64,000 nucleotides of DNA from Aradus depressus (lineage: Eukaryota > Arthropoda > Insecta > Hemiptera > Aradidae): positions 35,772,045 to 35,836,044 of the forward strand of contig OY759221.1 in the NCBI GenBank assembly GCA_963662175.1. The letters run 5' to 3'. Below the pieces are notes generated by a model. The model saw only the letters and a list, made by a program, of their open reading frames with translations, was not told the DNA's origin and did no database searches. Shown here piece by piece: positions 53,395 through 63,728 of the stretch. A program made the translations under genes and the position numbers. Within the stretch, counting starts at the first letter, position 1; the number at the start of each line of letters is the position of its first letter.

Positions 53395-53600
53395 TCGCTA
53401 GCCGGCTTTCGAGGTTGCCCTCATCATCAGGCAGTCTGATAAAATAAATGTTGAAATTCACATAATTAAAATATTTTAGTAAATAAAATTTAAAAATTTA
53501 AAAACTTTAAATAAATAAAATCATCTAAAAAATTAACAATTTTAACAATTTAAAATTTCATGGATGGAGACAGATAAGTTATTCCTGTCCCCACAACTTC
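53395..53600 (-). mobile_element. GGACAGGAATAAC element, minus copy
   Basis: The reverse complement holds CTGATGA, T, GAGG-GCAA-CCTC, GAAAGCCGGCTAGC. The stem is identical to 45663 while its loop differs. The other end reads AAGTTATTCCTGTCCCC. Confidence 0.75.
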
Positions 53601-53769
53601 TACACAAAGTTTAGTATTCAACTACTTTTTTCTTTTCATTTTGGGAATCATTTCAACATCAAATTTCTGATCGATTACATAACTTCCCCTATATTTTGTA
53701 TAGATGGGGAACAAAAAAAAAAAAAAAAAAGTACAAATATGTACGAATAGTTTTCGATACTGACAGGTC

Positions 53770-53932
53770 CCAGCGCCGAAACTGCCACGCCTATATCTTT
53801 TATTCTCTGAGTTCTCACAATAAAGTCCTATGGTAAATCTCCATGCAGGCCGAACTTCTAGTGTTTTATTTTCCTCCTCCACATGCCTCTTCATGCTGTA
53901 AAGCTCAAGTCGAGTTGATAGCATAACACTGT
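53770..53932 (-). CDS. Candidate exon, unrecognised protein
   Basis: The minus-strand frame reads NSVMLSTRLELYSMKRHVEE, ENKTLEVRPAWRFTIGLYC, ENSENKRYRRGSFGAGTC. A possible acceptor, AATATTTGAACAG, precedes it at about 53933, and GGGACCTGTCAGT offers a weak donor. Coding-like composition in AT-rich surroundings. No family recognised. Confidence 0.3.
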
Positions 53933-53940
53933 TCAAATAT

Positions 53941-54569
53941 TGTTTTATTTATGGATTCACACGTAAAATAAACAATAACTGGATTTAAATTTATAAATAT
54001 TTTGACGTTTATTTGGATATATTTATTGTTGGATCTTTACAATGAATTCGTTTTAATTTATATTTTTTCAGCTTGTGTTATTCATATTGAATATACATCG
54101 AAAAATAAAAATAAATAATAAAAAATAAATAAATAGAAAAAATATTAAATCCATGGCAGGCACACATTTATCAATATATCATGCATAAACATTCGGTTAA
54201 CTAATGAACGAAAACTCTAATAACAGCCGACGTATTGAATGGTATTGACACAAAATTTAATATGAGGACTTAGTCTCAATGTGACAGTAAAAAAACAAAC
54301 ATTGATGTGGTCAGATCTTAAATCTGAGGACTTATAAGTGATAGGGAATTTAATAAGGAATATTTTTGGTAAGAACCAATCTTTCTATAAGTTTAACCGT
54401 TTTCGGGTAAATAAAGGAAACGTCTAAAAATTACATTTCAGGACGGTTATCACAAAAACCGGACGACCTCCGAAAAATAATGTACAAAGTGTTCTCTACA
54501 ACTATTACTTGCAAAGATTTTTTTTTAGATTATACAGATATTCGGTACCTTGTAAAATGTACTTAGGCC
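53941..54569. repeat. Old dispersed repeat, left flank of hAT
   Basis: 54320-54500 resembles 2530-2720. The rest is AT-rich and unassigned. Confidence 0.35.
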
Positions 54570-55478
54570 CAGTGGCGGATCCAAGGGGGGGGGGCGATGG
54601 GGCGATCGTTCCCCCTGAGAGATTTTGTTTTTTAAAATTTTAAGATATCATTTCTTGTCAAATTACAGAGGAATAAATAAAAATTTAATATTTCGTTTTA
54701 TCGGATAAAAAAATTGATATTTAAATAAAATTAGGTTTTGGCACCATAACGGGTGACATCTGTCGCATTTCTTACGAAATTTGACAACGTTTTGCCACAC
54801 GTGGTATGAAGTTAGTTGTGGGTGGATGAGTACAGCTACAGTCGCTATAGTTAATCAAAAAATTCGCGTGGCGTCATAACAAAATATTTCATACTAGTAT
54901 TTTACGTATGTTCTGTATATGAGATAAATATATAATATAAAAGGGTTCGAGAATCAGGGTCGAGAAAAACCTTACCTGCCGCAGCATTAGATGTGTACAA
55001 CGAATGCGACGAAGACATTTATCCGAATATTAAAATGATGCTACGGATATTGCTTAGTTTACCGATAAGTGTAGCTTCCGCGGAACGGAGTTTCTCAGCT
55101 TTACGCAGGATCAGAACTTGGCTAAGTAACCGAATGTCTGAGGAAAGACTTTTGGGCCTTGCCCTTGTGCATTTGCATCAGGATAAGGAGGTGGATCCGG
55201 CGAAAGTTTTGACTCGATTTGCATCGTCGCTTAAATTTCATTGAGTAATTATATAAATTATAAAATATATAAAAAATAACGTAATTATAATCGTAATTAT
55301 GACGAATGTAAATATAACCACGAATAAAAATAATTTGTCAACGTTTCTGCCGTTTTTGTTGTTTTTATGATAATCATCCGCTAATTCTTATTTAATTCAC
55401 CTTAATCATAAGTTTCAGTAACTTAAAAAAAAAAAAAAAAACTCTCCCCCCCTGAGAGGATTTTTTGATCCGCCACTG
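54570..55478 (+). mobile_element. hAT deletion derivative with dimerisation domain
   Basis: Ends CAGTGGCGGATCCAAGGGGG (54570) and CCCTGAGAGGATTTTTTGAT, CCGCCACTG (55478) are inverted over the outer 13 bp and again at CCCCCTGAGAG. 909 bp is far shorter than an autonomous hAT. The 8 bp on either side (CTTAGGCC and CCCCGAAG) do not match, so either the duplication has decayed or the ends have recombined. Confidence 0.85.
54993..55244 (+). pseudogene. hAT transposase C-terminal dimerisation domain
   Basis: 83 codons: DIYPNIKMMLRILLSLPISV, ASAERSFSALRRIRTWLSNR, MSEERLLGLALVHLHQD. This is the hATC domain (family signature around P-V-S/T-A-S-A-E-R-S-F-S-L) of the ZMYM1-like/zinc-finger MYM type. 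The frame itself is undamaged, but the DDE catalytic part and zinc finger are missing. Confidence 0.93.
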
Positions 55479-56059
55479 CCCCGAAGTAACATTTAAAAAA
55501 AAAGCTACCAATACTTTAAAGTTCGTTGCTATGAGTTACGATTTAAGAATTACTTAATTTTTTTTTTTTTTTTTGTGGCCTTATGTATGATGCATATTAG
55601 CTATGACTCTTAATAACGGTGTTACTTAGTTATTTATGATATCCATGGCCCCGGGAGGAAGTTCTATCTATGAAATAAAACTCACTCCCGGACGGGATTC
55701 GAACCCGCAAACCATGGTGAGAGACCATGCGACCAAAGCCCTATGCTCTAGCTCGCACGGCCACCATGGCTCCCAAAAATAAGAATAAAATAAAAATTAC
55801 TTAGATATATTCCTTATAGACATTTAGTTTACATTCTTCGAGGCGCTATAACTTTTGTCTTAGAGATCATGTAACTCCTTCATTCCAATTTTCAAATTCA
55901 TAGCTATTGTTTTGCAGTAGAGTGCTGACAACTTTCCAATCACATACACACACACACCTAGACACACACGCAGAGATATACATCAACGCGAAAATTGTCT
56001 AAACGTATTCAGGGGACCTTGAAAAGTGAAAATCCGTTTAAAGTTCGAACTCTGATTTT
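55479..56059. repeat. Old dispersed repeat, right flank of hAT
   Basis: Contains the SINE2 copy. 55935-55975 has a CA-rich microsatellite. 55980-56060 resembles 21130-21180. Confidence 0.35.
55558..55773 (-). mobile_element. SINE2 copy
   Basis: T-run at the left (tail), B box reverse GGGATTCGAACCC, head GGGAGCCATGGTGGCCGTGC at the right. Close to the copy at 1740-1955. Confidence 0.8.
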
Positions 56060-56570
56060 TGCAAGATTACGATGGTCAAAAATTTGATACGAAGGTTTCA
56101 ACACAATTTTATGTTTTCCGACCTGTATATTTTAAATCAAAAGAAAAAAATGCCGTCTGCCTGTGTATCTGTGAAAGTAATAGCCCTCTCTATCGACGAC
56201 ACCTATTGTTTTTTGCTAAATCGACCAAAGGGAAAGGGGTATAGGGGGAGGCTTAACATACAAATTCTAATAACTGAATAGAATGAATGTATCGACATGA
56301 ACTTTCATATTTTAAGTCAAAACCCAATGAGGAAATAACCTTTCAAATTTTAGCGGGAAGGGGGGTTCAAGGTCCCTAAAAACTACCGATGTTATGGATT
56401 TATCTATACAAAATTTTGTATGACGATTTAGGAGCCTCTATGTCAGTCAACTGTTTATTAGCGCAAACGGCCGACTGGTTTGGGAGGGGGAACGATAAGT
56501 TAATTGATTAATTCGTTCTGGGGAAGTACATTATCGTTGATTCACCGACGACTTTTATAATGCGATACAT
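56060..56570 (-). repeat. ACTTCCCC repeat, minus orientation
   Basis: Three modules and a clean end AATTCGTTCTGGGGAAGTAC, followed by the flank GTTGATTCACCGACGAC. Confidence 0.75.
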
Positions 56571-56852
56571 GAGGGATGTATCCCTTGCGTAACAAGAAGC
56601 AATTCAAATAGAAAGGGTGGATTCTTTGTTCGCCTCCCTGGATGTCCTGGAAAAGTGGATTTATACAGTGGTTACGTAAAGTGCTAGTTGTGCAACTCCT
56701 GTATCGATCCATATCTGTCCCTAACAGATACATTCAATGCATAACTTAATCCTTCCGTAATCTCCCTCCACTTCCTCTCAGATATGTCCGTCTATTTTTT
56801 GTCTATTCCTCTTTCTATACAAGTCTCGTGATAACCTCTCAAAGTAACAAGG
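56571..56852. other. No feature identified
   Basis: Mixed sequence without recognisable genes. Confidence 0.3.
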
Positions 56853-57137
56853 GCGCTTGTAGTGCAGTGGTATGCATGCTTGCTTACTGGACTGAAGATC
56901 GTGGGTTCGAGACCCGGGAAATAAACTTAAACACGCCGTTCTTCGGATGTTAAGCGATGGCCCCAAGCCTTTACGATGTCAGGTACTCGTTAAAGACTCC
57001 TTCCTTAGGTAAATTTAGGACTCCCATAGAAGAGTCGGACTCATGTCCACCGGCGTGACGAAAGAGCGCTCTGATAGTGGGCGATATGACCTCGTAGTTA
57101 AAGCCCGGGCATGAGTCATAAAACATAACCTAACCTA
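56853..57137 (+). mobile_element. SINE1 copy, internally shortened
   Basis: Head GGGCGCTTGTAGTGCAGTGG, B box GGTTCGAGACCC, tail CATAACCTAACCTAC. Lacks about 60 bp of the body. Confidence 0.85.
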
Positions 57138-57149
57138 CAACGAAGTAGG

Positions 57150-57620
57150 TACTCAAACCTATGAGGACTTGAACTCTGGGGTTCTGCCAAGGCTTCCAAT
57201 CTCCAGCGCATCCAATCCCTTCAATCCAAAATCCTTCCTACAATAGCCAATGCTCCTTATTACGTCTCCAACAAAACTCTTCACACTGACCTTAACGTAC
57301 CTTTTGTCACCAAAGTCGCTAAATTCCAAGTATAAAAAATTATATTCCTTTCTTAGTTCCCACAATAATCCTCTAGTCCGTGCCCTCCATTCTGCCATAC
57401 TTCCCCAATCACGGCTTAAGCGTCAATAGTCTAGAGGCTTCCTTAGCAGCAGCAGTGACAGAGATTAGTGAGAAAATCAGTGACTACACTGGGTGATTTC
57501 TCCCCTCTTGACATTTTGATATTGACATTATCTCTCTATTAGCATATTTGCTTGTTGTATTTTTTTTTATACAGTTGTAAATATCTGTTTGTAAAGAAAT
57601 AATAATAAAAAAAAGTATAA
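57150..57620 (+). mobile_element. Jockey-like LINE 3' end
   Basis: From 57165 one frame reads LWGSAKASNLQRIQSLQSKI, TIANAPYYVSNKTLHTDLNV, PFVTKVAKFQV and stops. A frameshift there continues as SKYKKLYSFLSSHNNPLVRA, LHSAILPQSRLKRQ to a stop at 57427. The 3' UTR (GTGACTACACTGGGTGATTT) and an A-rich tail end near 57620. Frameshifted and 5'-truncated. Confidence 0.85.
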
Positions 57621-58129
57621 GGTAAATTAGAATTAAAGAGGATTTGACTGTTTTTTGCTTCTGTCATCAATTATGGATTTCAAGCTGTATGCCAAAAAAC
57701 AGGAGGAGAAAAAAAGGACAAGAATAGTAGCTTAGATTGGGTAGGAGGTCAACTAAAGGGGTAGTAGGTTAGTGGAGGATCAGGAAGGATTCAAAGGGCA
57801 AATCCTTAGAGGGCTCAGAGGATTAGCTATCTTCTCGTGTCCTTCTTCGAGGTAGTATCAATCCTAGCTGAGCTAGACCATGCACAACTTTCCTCATTTC
57901 ACCAGGCACAGCTCTTAAAGAGCCCTTAGCATTTCGTTCTAAGCATTCTCGTTTGCTTCTAGAGTAGTACTAATACTACTCCTAGTCAGAGCTAGTGTCC
58001 TGCACTTTATGTGCTTTCTAAGAGAAGTACCAATCCGATCGAGTCAACCTCTGCACAACTTATTAAGCCCATCTTCCCTGCACTATGATAATTAACATTT
58101 TCTGAAGAGATATTGTGAAACACATAATA
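57621..58129. other. Unassigned, with a degenerate triplicate motif
   Basis: Around 57840, 57955 and 58015 a block of the form CTTCT.GAG.AGTA.TAAT.C..G followed by CTGCACAACTT-like sequence recurs three times in diverged form. No coding sense established. Confidence 0.3.
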
Positions 58130-58800
58130 AAAAATAAAGAAAAACGTATGTTTTTGAAATATTGTCTATTTCACAAAATATATATAAAATATGGGGACAG
58201 GGACGTAGCCAAGATTTTGAGCAAGGGGGAGGGGGGGGGGCAAAATTAGGCTACGAGGGTGGTAGGTATAGACTCCCGGGGGCACAGCCCACAGTTTCTG
58301 TGGTTAGCGTTGCTCTTAGAATTAAATGACTCACATCCATTAGCGTGCATTTGCTGCTTTGCATTTTTACTGCACTTGTAAAATCACCTTTAAGAGTATA
58401 AAGTATAACATTAATTACGATTTTGAGCGAGGAAATGAAATGATCGAATTCATATATATTTAAATAAATGTAATATGACTTGTTTTGTACATGTACATTT
58501 ATGTAACAGCTGATTGCTGATTTAGGAATCAGACGCACGGGAACTTTGAAGATCCTATTGGTAACTTGCAAGCAATCCATTTTTAATAAAAACTATTATT
58601 TTAGTTTATTTAATTTTTATCTTGGTTTTTTGGTCTGGCCAGGAGTGGGTACGCGCCCCCTCTGGCTACGCCCCTGTATGGGGACTACTTTCGGTATTGT
58701 TACTATCTTCAGACACTTGAGAAGTCATAGCTGAAGATGGATGCAATTCTCTCATATTTTATATATATTTTGTGAAATATACAATATTTGAAAAACATAT
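58130..58800. mobile_element. Fold-back element split by hAT-type MITE
   Basis: 58150-58197 and 58677-58800 together match the fold-back at 27640-28145 without its 18-bp array: CTACTTTCGGTATTGTTACT, ATCTTCAG, then the inverted arm ending ATATATTTTGTGAAATATAC. Confidence 0.8.
58198..58676. mobile_element. hAT-type MITE with perfect 8-bp duplication
   Basis: Inverted ends CAGGGACGTAGCCAAGATTT and CTCTGGCTACGCCCCTG. TATGGGGA flanks both sides (58190-58197 and 58677-58684), the hAT signature. 479 bp, no transposase. A poly-G stretch follows the left end. A second copy begins at 63729. Confidence 0.96.
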
Positions 58801-59149
58801 ATTTTTCTTTATTTTTTCCTACACTAGTATGAATACATAACAACAACAAGTTTTTGAACATGGGCGACATCATGGAGTTTCTTATAATTTATAATTCCTG
58901 TTCAATATGTACAGTTTTCTTATTATCCAAAATTGACAGGAGTGTAGGTAGACATTTTGCTGAATCAATAGTAGACTTATATGGGGCGTCTGAAACCTCA
59001 AACTAAATTTTGATTGAAATTCAACTGATTTCGTCCTTTTAAGGATTTTGGTCAATTTAGTGTCGATATATTCATTTTATCGGGAGGTATCGTGTTGTAC
59101 ACTCACATAGACAGAAATGTATTTTCTGGAATCAGGGGGGTGTAAAAAA
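58801..59149. repeat. Unassigned with ACTTCCCC scraps
   Basis: 58960-59110 has GTCGATATATTCATTTTATC and GGGAGGTATCGTGTTG, a diverged module. The rest is unassigned. Confidence 0.4.
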
Positions 59150-59432
59150 ATTTTCTGTGGCTGTGAACACGATAACTCTCGAATCAATGAATATACCGAT
59201 ACGAAATTGAATGTATGTATCCAGAACCTCATAAGAATGAAACCTTTTTGTTTTCAGTCAAATCGGAAAGTGGAGTTTAGGGGGGGACTAAAAAAACCTA
59301 ATAACTGTCAATGTATCGGATGTACACGAAATTTAGTATAATGATTCAAAAGTGCCTAAGTAAGAAAGGATTTTCAATCTTATCGGAAAATTTGCGCTGG
59401 GGAAGTAGATTGTCGTTGATTCATAGACAAAT
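59150..59432 (-). repeat. ACTTCCCC repeat, minus orientation
   Basis: GTGAACACGATAACTCTCGA through two modules to GCTGGGGAAGTAGATTGTCG and TTGATTCATAGAC. Confidence 0.7.
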
Positions 59433-59576
59433 TTTTATCTCTGTTTTCAATCAATCACAGACGGAAAGCCTTACCCAAAGGCATAATGGCATAACCAATG
59501 AAGTGGCAAATCAGAACTTGCAGTCACCATTGGGACTTGCCAATGTTCGTCTCCTTTACGACTCAGGACAAGGCTA

Positions 59577-59705
59577 GGGCATTTCGGAATGCCAATCCTC
59601 CTTTGATCGTGAAGGTTCTCGCCAGATAACAAAGGAATTCAATTCTATAGTAATCCTTCAATTTGAATACCTCTTCATATTTGACTATCATATTCCAGAA
59701 TTTAA
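59577..59705 (-). CDS. Unrecognised coding-like stretch
   Basis: The minus-strand frame reads FWNMIVKYEEVFKLKDYYRI, EFLCYLARTFTIKGGLAFRN, ALALS and stops. No ATG-based gene structure or clear splice sites. It lies between two ACTTCCCC copies of opposite orientation, as does the remnant at 5563-5840. Confidence 0.25.
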
Positions 59706-59716
59706 AAAAAAAAAAC

Positions 59717-60385
59717 ACTATGTACTTCCCCAGAACGAATTCATAAATTAAAGTTTCATTCCTCCTCCAACACATTTGCGTTAATATTTAATATTCGATT
59801 TACATAAGGGCTCCTAAATACTCAAACTTAATTTTGTGTCGATATATTCATTACATAGGCAGTTATTAGGGTATTTGAATTCAATCCATCCCCTGAACCC
59901 GCCTTTCTCTTCGGCCGATATCGCTGAAATTTGACAGATTTTGTCCTCATTGGGTTTCAACTTCAAATATGAAATTTGATGTTGATACATACATTATATC
60001 GGTAGTTATTGTAGTTATTGAGTTGACCCTGACCCCTAACCCCCTTCTCTTTGCCCGATTTGACTGAAATTGAATATATGCCATTTTGGGGTACTAGATA
60101 CACATATAAAATTTCATGTCGATACATTTATTCTATCGGGAGTTATTAGAGTTTTTATATTTAATCTCCCCCCTAATCCTTCATCGATTTGGCTAAAAAA
60201 CAATAGCTGTCGTTTTTATGGGGTTCTGGATTCACACATAAAATTTTGGATAGACACATTTATTCTATTGGGAGTTATCGTGTTCATTTGAAATATGAAG
60301 GTCGAAAAACATGAAATTCCGTTGAAAACTGCGCATCGAATTTTTGACTGATTACATAACTTTCCTTATACTTTGTATAGCTACA
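59717..60385 (+). repeat. ACTTCCCC repeat, best modular copy
   Basis: TATGTACTTCCCCAGAACG start. Modules anchored on CGATA.ATTCATTA-type phrases at about 59837, 59977, 60112 and 60242 (spacing 130-140). Ends TATACTTTGTATAGCTACAG, with the terminal inverted repeat decayed. Confidence 0.85.
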
Positions 60386-61249
60386 GAAAAAAAAATAAAT
60401 AAAATACAATTCATTTAATTTCAAAAGACCAGAACATTACAGAATTTATTTTGGTCAAACTTTAAATGAACTTTCTGGAAGGACTACACTGCTTACTTGA
60501 TCTAAAACAATCTTTTAGATGAATAAAACATAAAGAAAACTAATTTTAAACACAAAACGATTAGCAATAGCTTATTAGAATGAAAATAAACATATAAAAC
60601 GATTTTGTGATGAACAATGTTAAGTTCGAATATTATGTTACAAAAATGAAACGCCACTTTCCACTAGTTGGAGAGTGGTATATGGCAGTGTGCGGGAGTC
60701 CTACTGGTGCTGTCCTCGTCCAGTTTCTTATATTTTTTTATTTTATTTTTTATATTTCTTATTTTATTTTTTTTATTTTTTATTTATTATTTTTTTTATT
60801 TTATCTCTTTCATTTTATGCTTTCTGTTTATTCATCTACCATCGATTTATTACATATTCTATCTATTTATTTTTGTATATGTTTGCTATTATTTTGTATT
60901 ATTCATTTCTTTTTTTTTTCGCTTCTTATTATGTTTTAAATATTTGTATTACTTATTATTTTATCATGTAATCTTATAGTCAACACTTCTGCTTATTGTT
61001 ATTGTTTTTATAAAAATTGTAGAATATATAAAAAATAAAAAAATGAAACTTGCATTAGGTCATTCTAGATAATATCGAATACATATGAATACATAATATG
61101 AATGATTCACCTCATGACATTATCACTAACACATTTTCATCATTTGATATTTATTTGTTTCAGGTAAGTTTGATGAGACACTCTACATCACTTATTCACC
61201 TTTATCGAGGTAAGAGAAAATATTAATTTAATCATAGAAACAAAAGACG
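60386..61249. other. No gene; T-rich low-complexity block
   Basis: 60607-60720 is of mixed composition and may be a retroposon end. 60725-60990 is T-rich and opens all three forward frames, none credible. Confidence 0.3.
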
Positions 61250-61500
61250 TTGTCTTCCCACTGTTTTATTTTTGACCAAAATCATGTTATTTTTGACCAG
61301 TTTTCAACGCAACTGCTTCATCATCAATGGCACATCCCACCTGTACAGCGTAGAGGCTAGAGGACTACTCAAGTAGTAATCGGCTCATTACTCCAATAGT
61401 CCTTTAGACTCTACGTTGTACGGGTGGGATGTGATATTGATAGTGAAAAATAAAACAATGGGAAGACAACTTCTCTTGTTTCTATGAGAAATGTCGTCCC
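61250..61500. mobile_element. Fold-back element
   Basis: GTTGTCTTCCCACTGTTTTA on the left and CAATGGGAAGACAACTTCTC on the right are inverted, as are ACATCCCACCTGTACAGCGT and ACGTTGTACGGGTGGGATGT. Related left arm at 30548-30640. Confidence 0.85.
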
Positions 61501-61794
61501 ACAACATCTCACTGTCACATATCGATTAATTCAATGTGTAGTCTTTTAGGTTTCACTGATGTAGAGGGTGTTGTTTTTCAGTAAGTTCCAGAAACATCAG
61601 TCGATTTCTGAATTCAGGAGAAAACAAATTGAAACTCGTTAATACACTTTTTACTGTCCAATCTCAAAATGTTCCACTTTTGTTTGAAATATTGCCAAGA
61701 ATCTAAGAACATTATGTTTTCTTTGGAACAATATTGTGGAGCTACCATCATATTTCTGTATTATTACCGTTTTGATAATGGTTTCTGTTAATTT
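61501..61794. other. No feature identified
   Basis: Unassigned AT-rich sequence. Confidence 0.3.
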
Positions 61795-62262
61795 TTACTT
61801 CCAGCTATACGAAAGGGGAATTATGTAATCGATCAAATAATCATTGTTGAGTTTCCACGGGAAATTCATGTTTCCCAACCGTATTTGTGTGTCTGTGCCT
61901 GTGTGAACACGATAACTTCCAAAATAATGAATGTATCGACACGAAACTCCATACGACAATTCTGAACCCCTTAAGGACGACACGTTTCAACGGTTTCGGC
62001 CAAGGGAACGGTGAATCAACTCGAAAACTTTAAATACATAACTGCCGATGTACTGTATGTATCGACACAAAACTTTAATAACTGCCGATGTACTGTATGT
62101 ATCGACACAAAACTTTAATAACTGCCGATGTAATGAATTTATCGACCCAAAACTTAGTATGAGGATTGAGAAGTCCCTATGTAAGTCAACTATTGATAAT
62201 TAGCGTAATTCATTCGTATTTTCTACTTATAAAAAACTTCCTCTATACCTGTGGAAGTAAAG
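61795..62262 (-). repeat. ACTTCCCC repeat, minus, with short tandem duplication
   Basis: Starts TTACTTCCAGCTATACGAAA. At 62031-62125 a block of about 40 bp (TAATAACTGCCGATGTACTG, TATGTATCGACACAAAACTT) is repeated two and a half times. Ends TACCTGTGGAAGTAA. Confidence 0.75.
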
Positions 62263-62269
62263 GGAATTC

Positions 62270-62600
62270 GACATTACAGATCGCATACTGATTAATAGAG
62301 TCGACAGTATCTTTTCAATGTAGAAGGAATTCGAGGTTCTGTCGTGTAAATGAAAATTCAAAATTTGGCCAACGTTTCGGAAACTATTTATTTCCTTCTT
62401 CAGGGCCTTATAATGACTTGAGTTGATGTGTGTGGGGAAGGTGTTGTGAGTTTGTGTGAAGTTCCTTTTCACATCCACTCAAGTCATTATCAGGCCCTGA
62501 AGAAGAAAATAAATAGTTTCCGAAAGGGTGGCCAAGTATTGAATTTTCATTTACACGATAGAACCTCGAATTCCTTCTATATAGATCGTATATTGTATTA
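62270..62600. mobile_element. Fold-back element with hammerhead-like motif in both arms
   Basis: Arms 62300-62420 and 62465-62590 are inverted, reading TTTGGCCAACGTTTCGGAAA on the left and TTTCCGAAAGGGTGGCCAAG on the right. Left arm (minus strand): CTGAAGA, A, GGAAA...TTTCC, GAAACG. The loop holds TGTGTGTGGGGAAGGTGTTG. Confidence 0.85.
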
Positions 62601-62639
62601 TACTAGTAATAAAACGTTATTTTGTGCCCAACCAAATGC

Positions 62640-63261
62640 AGAAATCTGAGCTAGTGATAAATATGAATTTAGTTAGTGTGGAGTGTACAGGGTCTATAAT
62701 GAGGTTGTAGCAGGTCATTGTTTGTATGCTGATAGCCGAGCTGAGAAATCGCTTTCAGATGTATATCAGGCAGTGGGGAGAGAGGGCTTCAATGGTCTAT
62801 GATTAAGTAGGATGGGCAAGAACAAACCGAGGCAAATGACGGGCCAAGCGAGGGGGCGGTTGATTGCCTCTTTGAGGCATGGCCTCGCTCTGCAACACAA
62901 ACAGGGCACTAGCCCGACCTCGTGGCGGCCCAACTGACCAGGGGAGCTCTTCTCTCGAATACATAATAACATGGGCCTCAATAGGATCAAGTAAGCAGAC
63001 TTGCATATTCCATCACCACAGTCACTGGCTCTGAACAGAAGTGAGTAGTGGTTCCTTTATTTCAGCTAACGTTTTGAGCAAAAAATAATAAAGAAAAACT
63101 ACGTTTCAAAAAAAAATTGCCTATTACAAACACCGTATTTGTTAAGTACATAAGATTTTCTTCATTTTTCATTAAACATCTCTGCAAAAAATGTTAAGTA
63201 TCATATAAACATGAGTTTATGAAGATCAAAAATGATTTCCCTCGAGTAAAGTTTGCCCTAA
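62640..63261. other. Less repetitive region
   Basis: 62760-63010 is GC-richer. A 41-codon plus-strand frame from ATG 62811 reads MGKNKPRQMTGQARGRLIAS, LRHGLALQHKQG and stops. Minus-strand frames overlap it. No support for any. 63060-63240 is AT-rich fold-back-like sequence. Confidence 0.25.
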
Positions 63262-63657
63262 CAAAATAGGAGCTGCGTGTTTTTCGATGAGAGCATCTAC
63301 CTATTTGCCCTTCCATCAATGTGTAGCAACTTCACAGTGAAACTGGTAACTATTGGCAAGAGTCTGAATGTAGATGTACCCCATGGAAGACAACTGATAG
63401 TCTGTAGTTATCGGCTCTATTGGCCATGGGGAATCAGTTCTATGAACATCTCCTTCTCCAAGACAGTTGGGTCAGTAAGTTGCTATCCTATGGATGATAG
63501 TGGCATTGCGGATGACAAATCAGCTGATACGTATGGCAGTCGCGCCATACTAGAAGGACTGCATACATCCGAAGTCCCCGCAAGTGATGTTGCCTACATT
63601 GAGGAAAACGTATGGATACGTTCCATACGGCCGATAATAAGCTATCGAAAATTCTAG
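63262..63657 (+). CDS. Unrecognised 132-codon open frame
   Basis: Open from after TAA 63259-63261 to TAG 63655-63657. Residues include YLFALPSMCSNFTVKLVTIG, KSLNVDVPHGRQLIVCSYRL and SADTYGSRAILEGLHTSEV. Composition and codon variety look coding and it lies in the least repetitive part of the window. There is no early ATG and an AG at 63268-63269 could be an acceptor, so it would be an internal or terminal exon, or a decayed retroposon. No family recognised. Confidence 0.35.
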   Translation, partial: QNRSCVFFDESIYLFALPSMCSNFTVKLVTIGKSLNVDVPHGRQLIVCSYRLYWPWGISSMNISFSKTVGSVSCYPMDDSGIADDKSADTYGSRAILEGLHTSEVPASDVAYIEENVWIRSIRPIISYRKF

Positions 63658-63728
63658 TCGAGTCTGGAACACCTCAACGAGAGTGAAGAGGAAAGAAGAA
63701 GTAGTTTTGATTTGGGTATACACACTAG

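Noticed and set aside
60607..60979. Three overlapping hydrophobic open frames
   Set aside because: All three frames are open only because the DNA is T-rich. There is no consistent domain or signal-peptide architecture.
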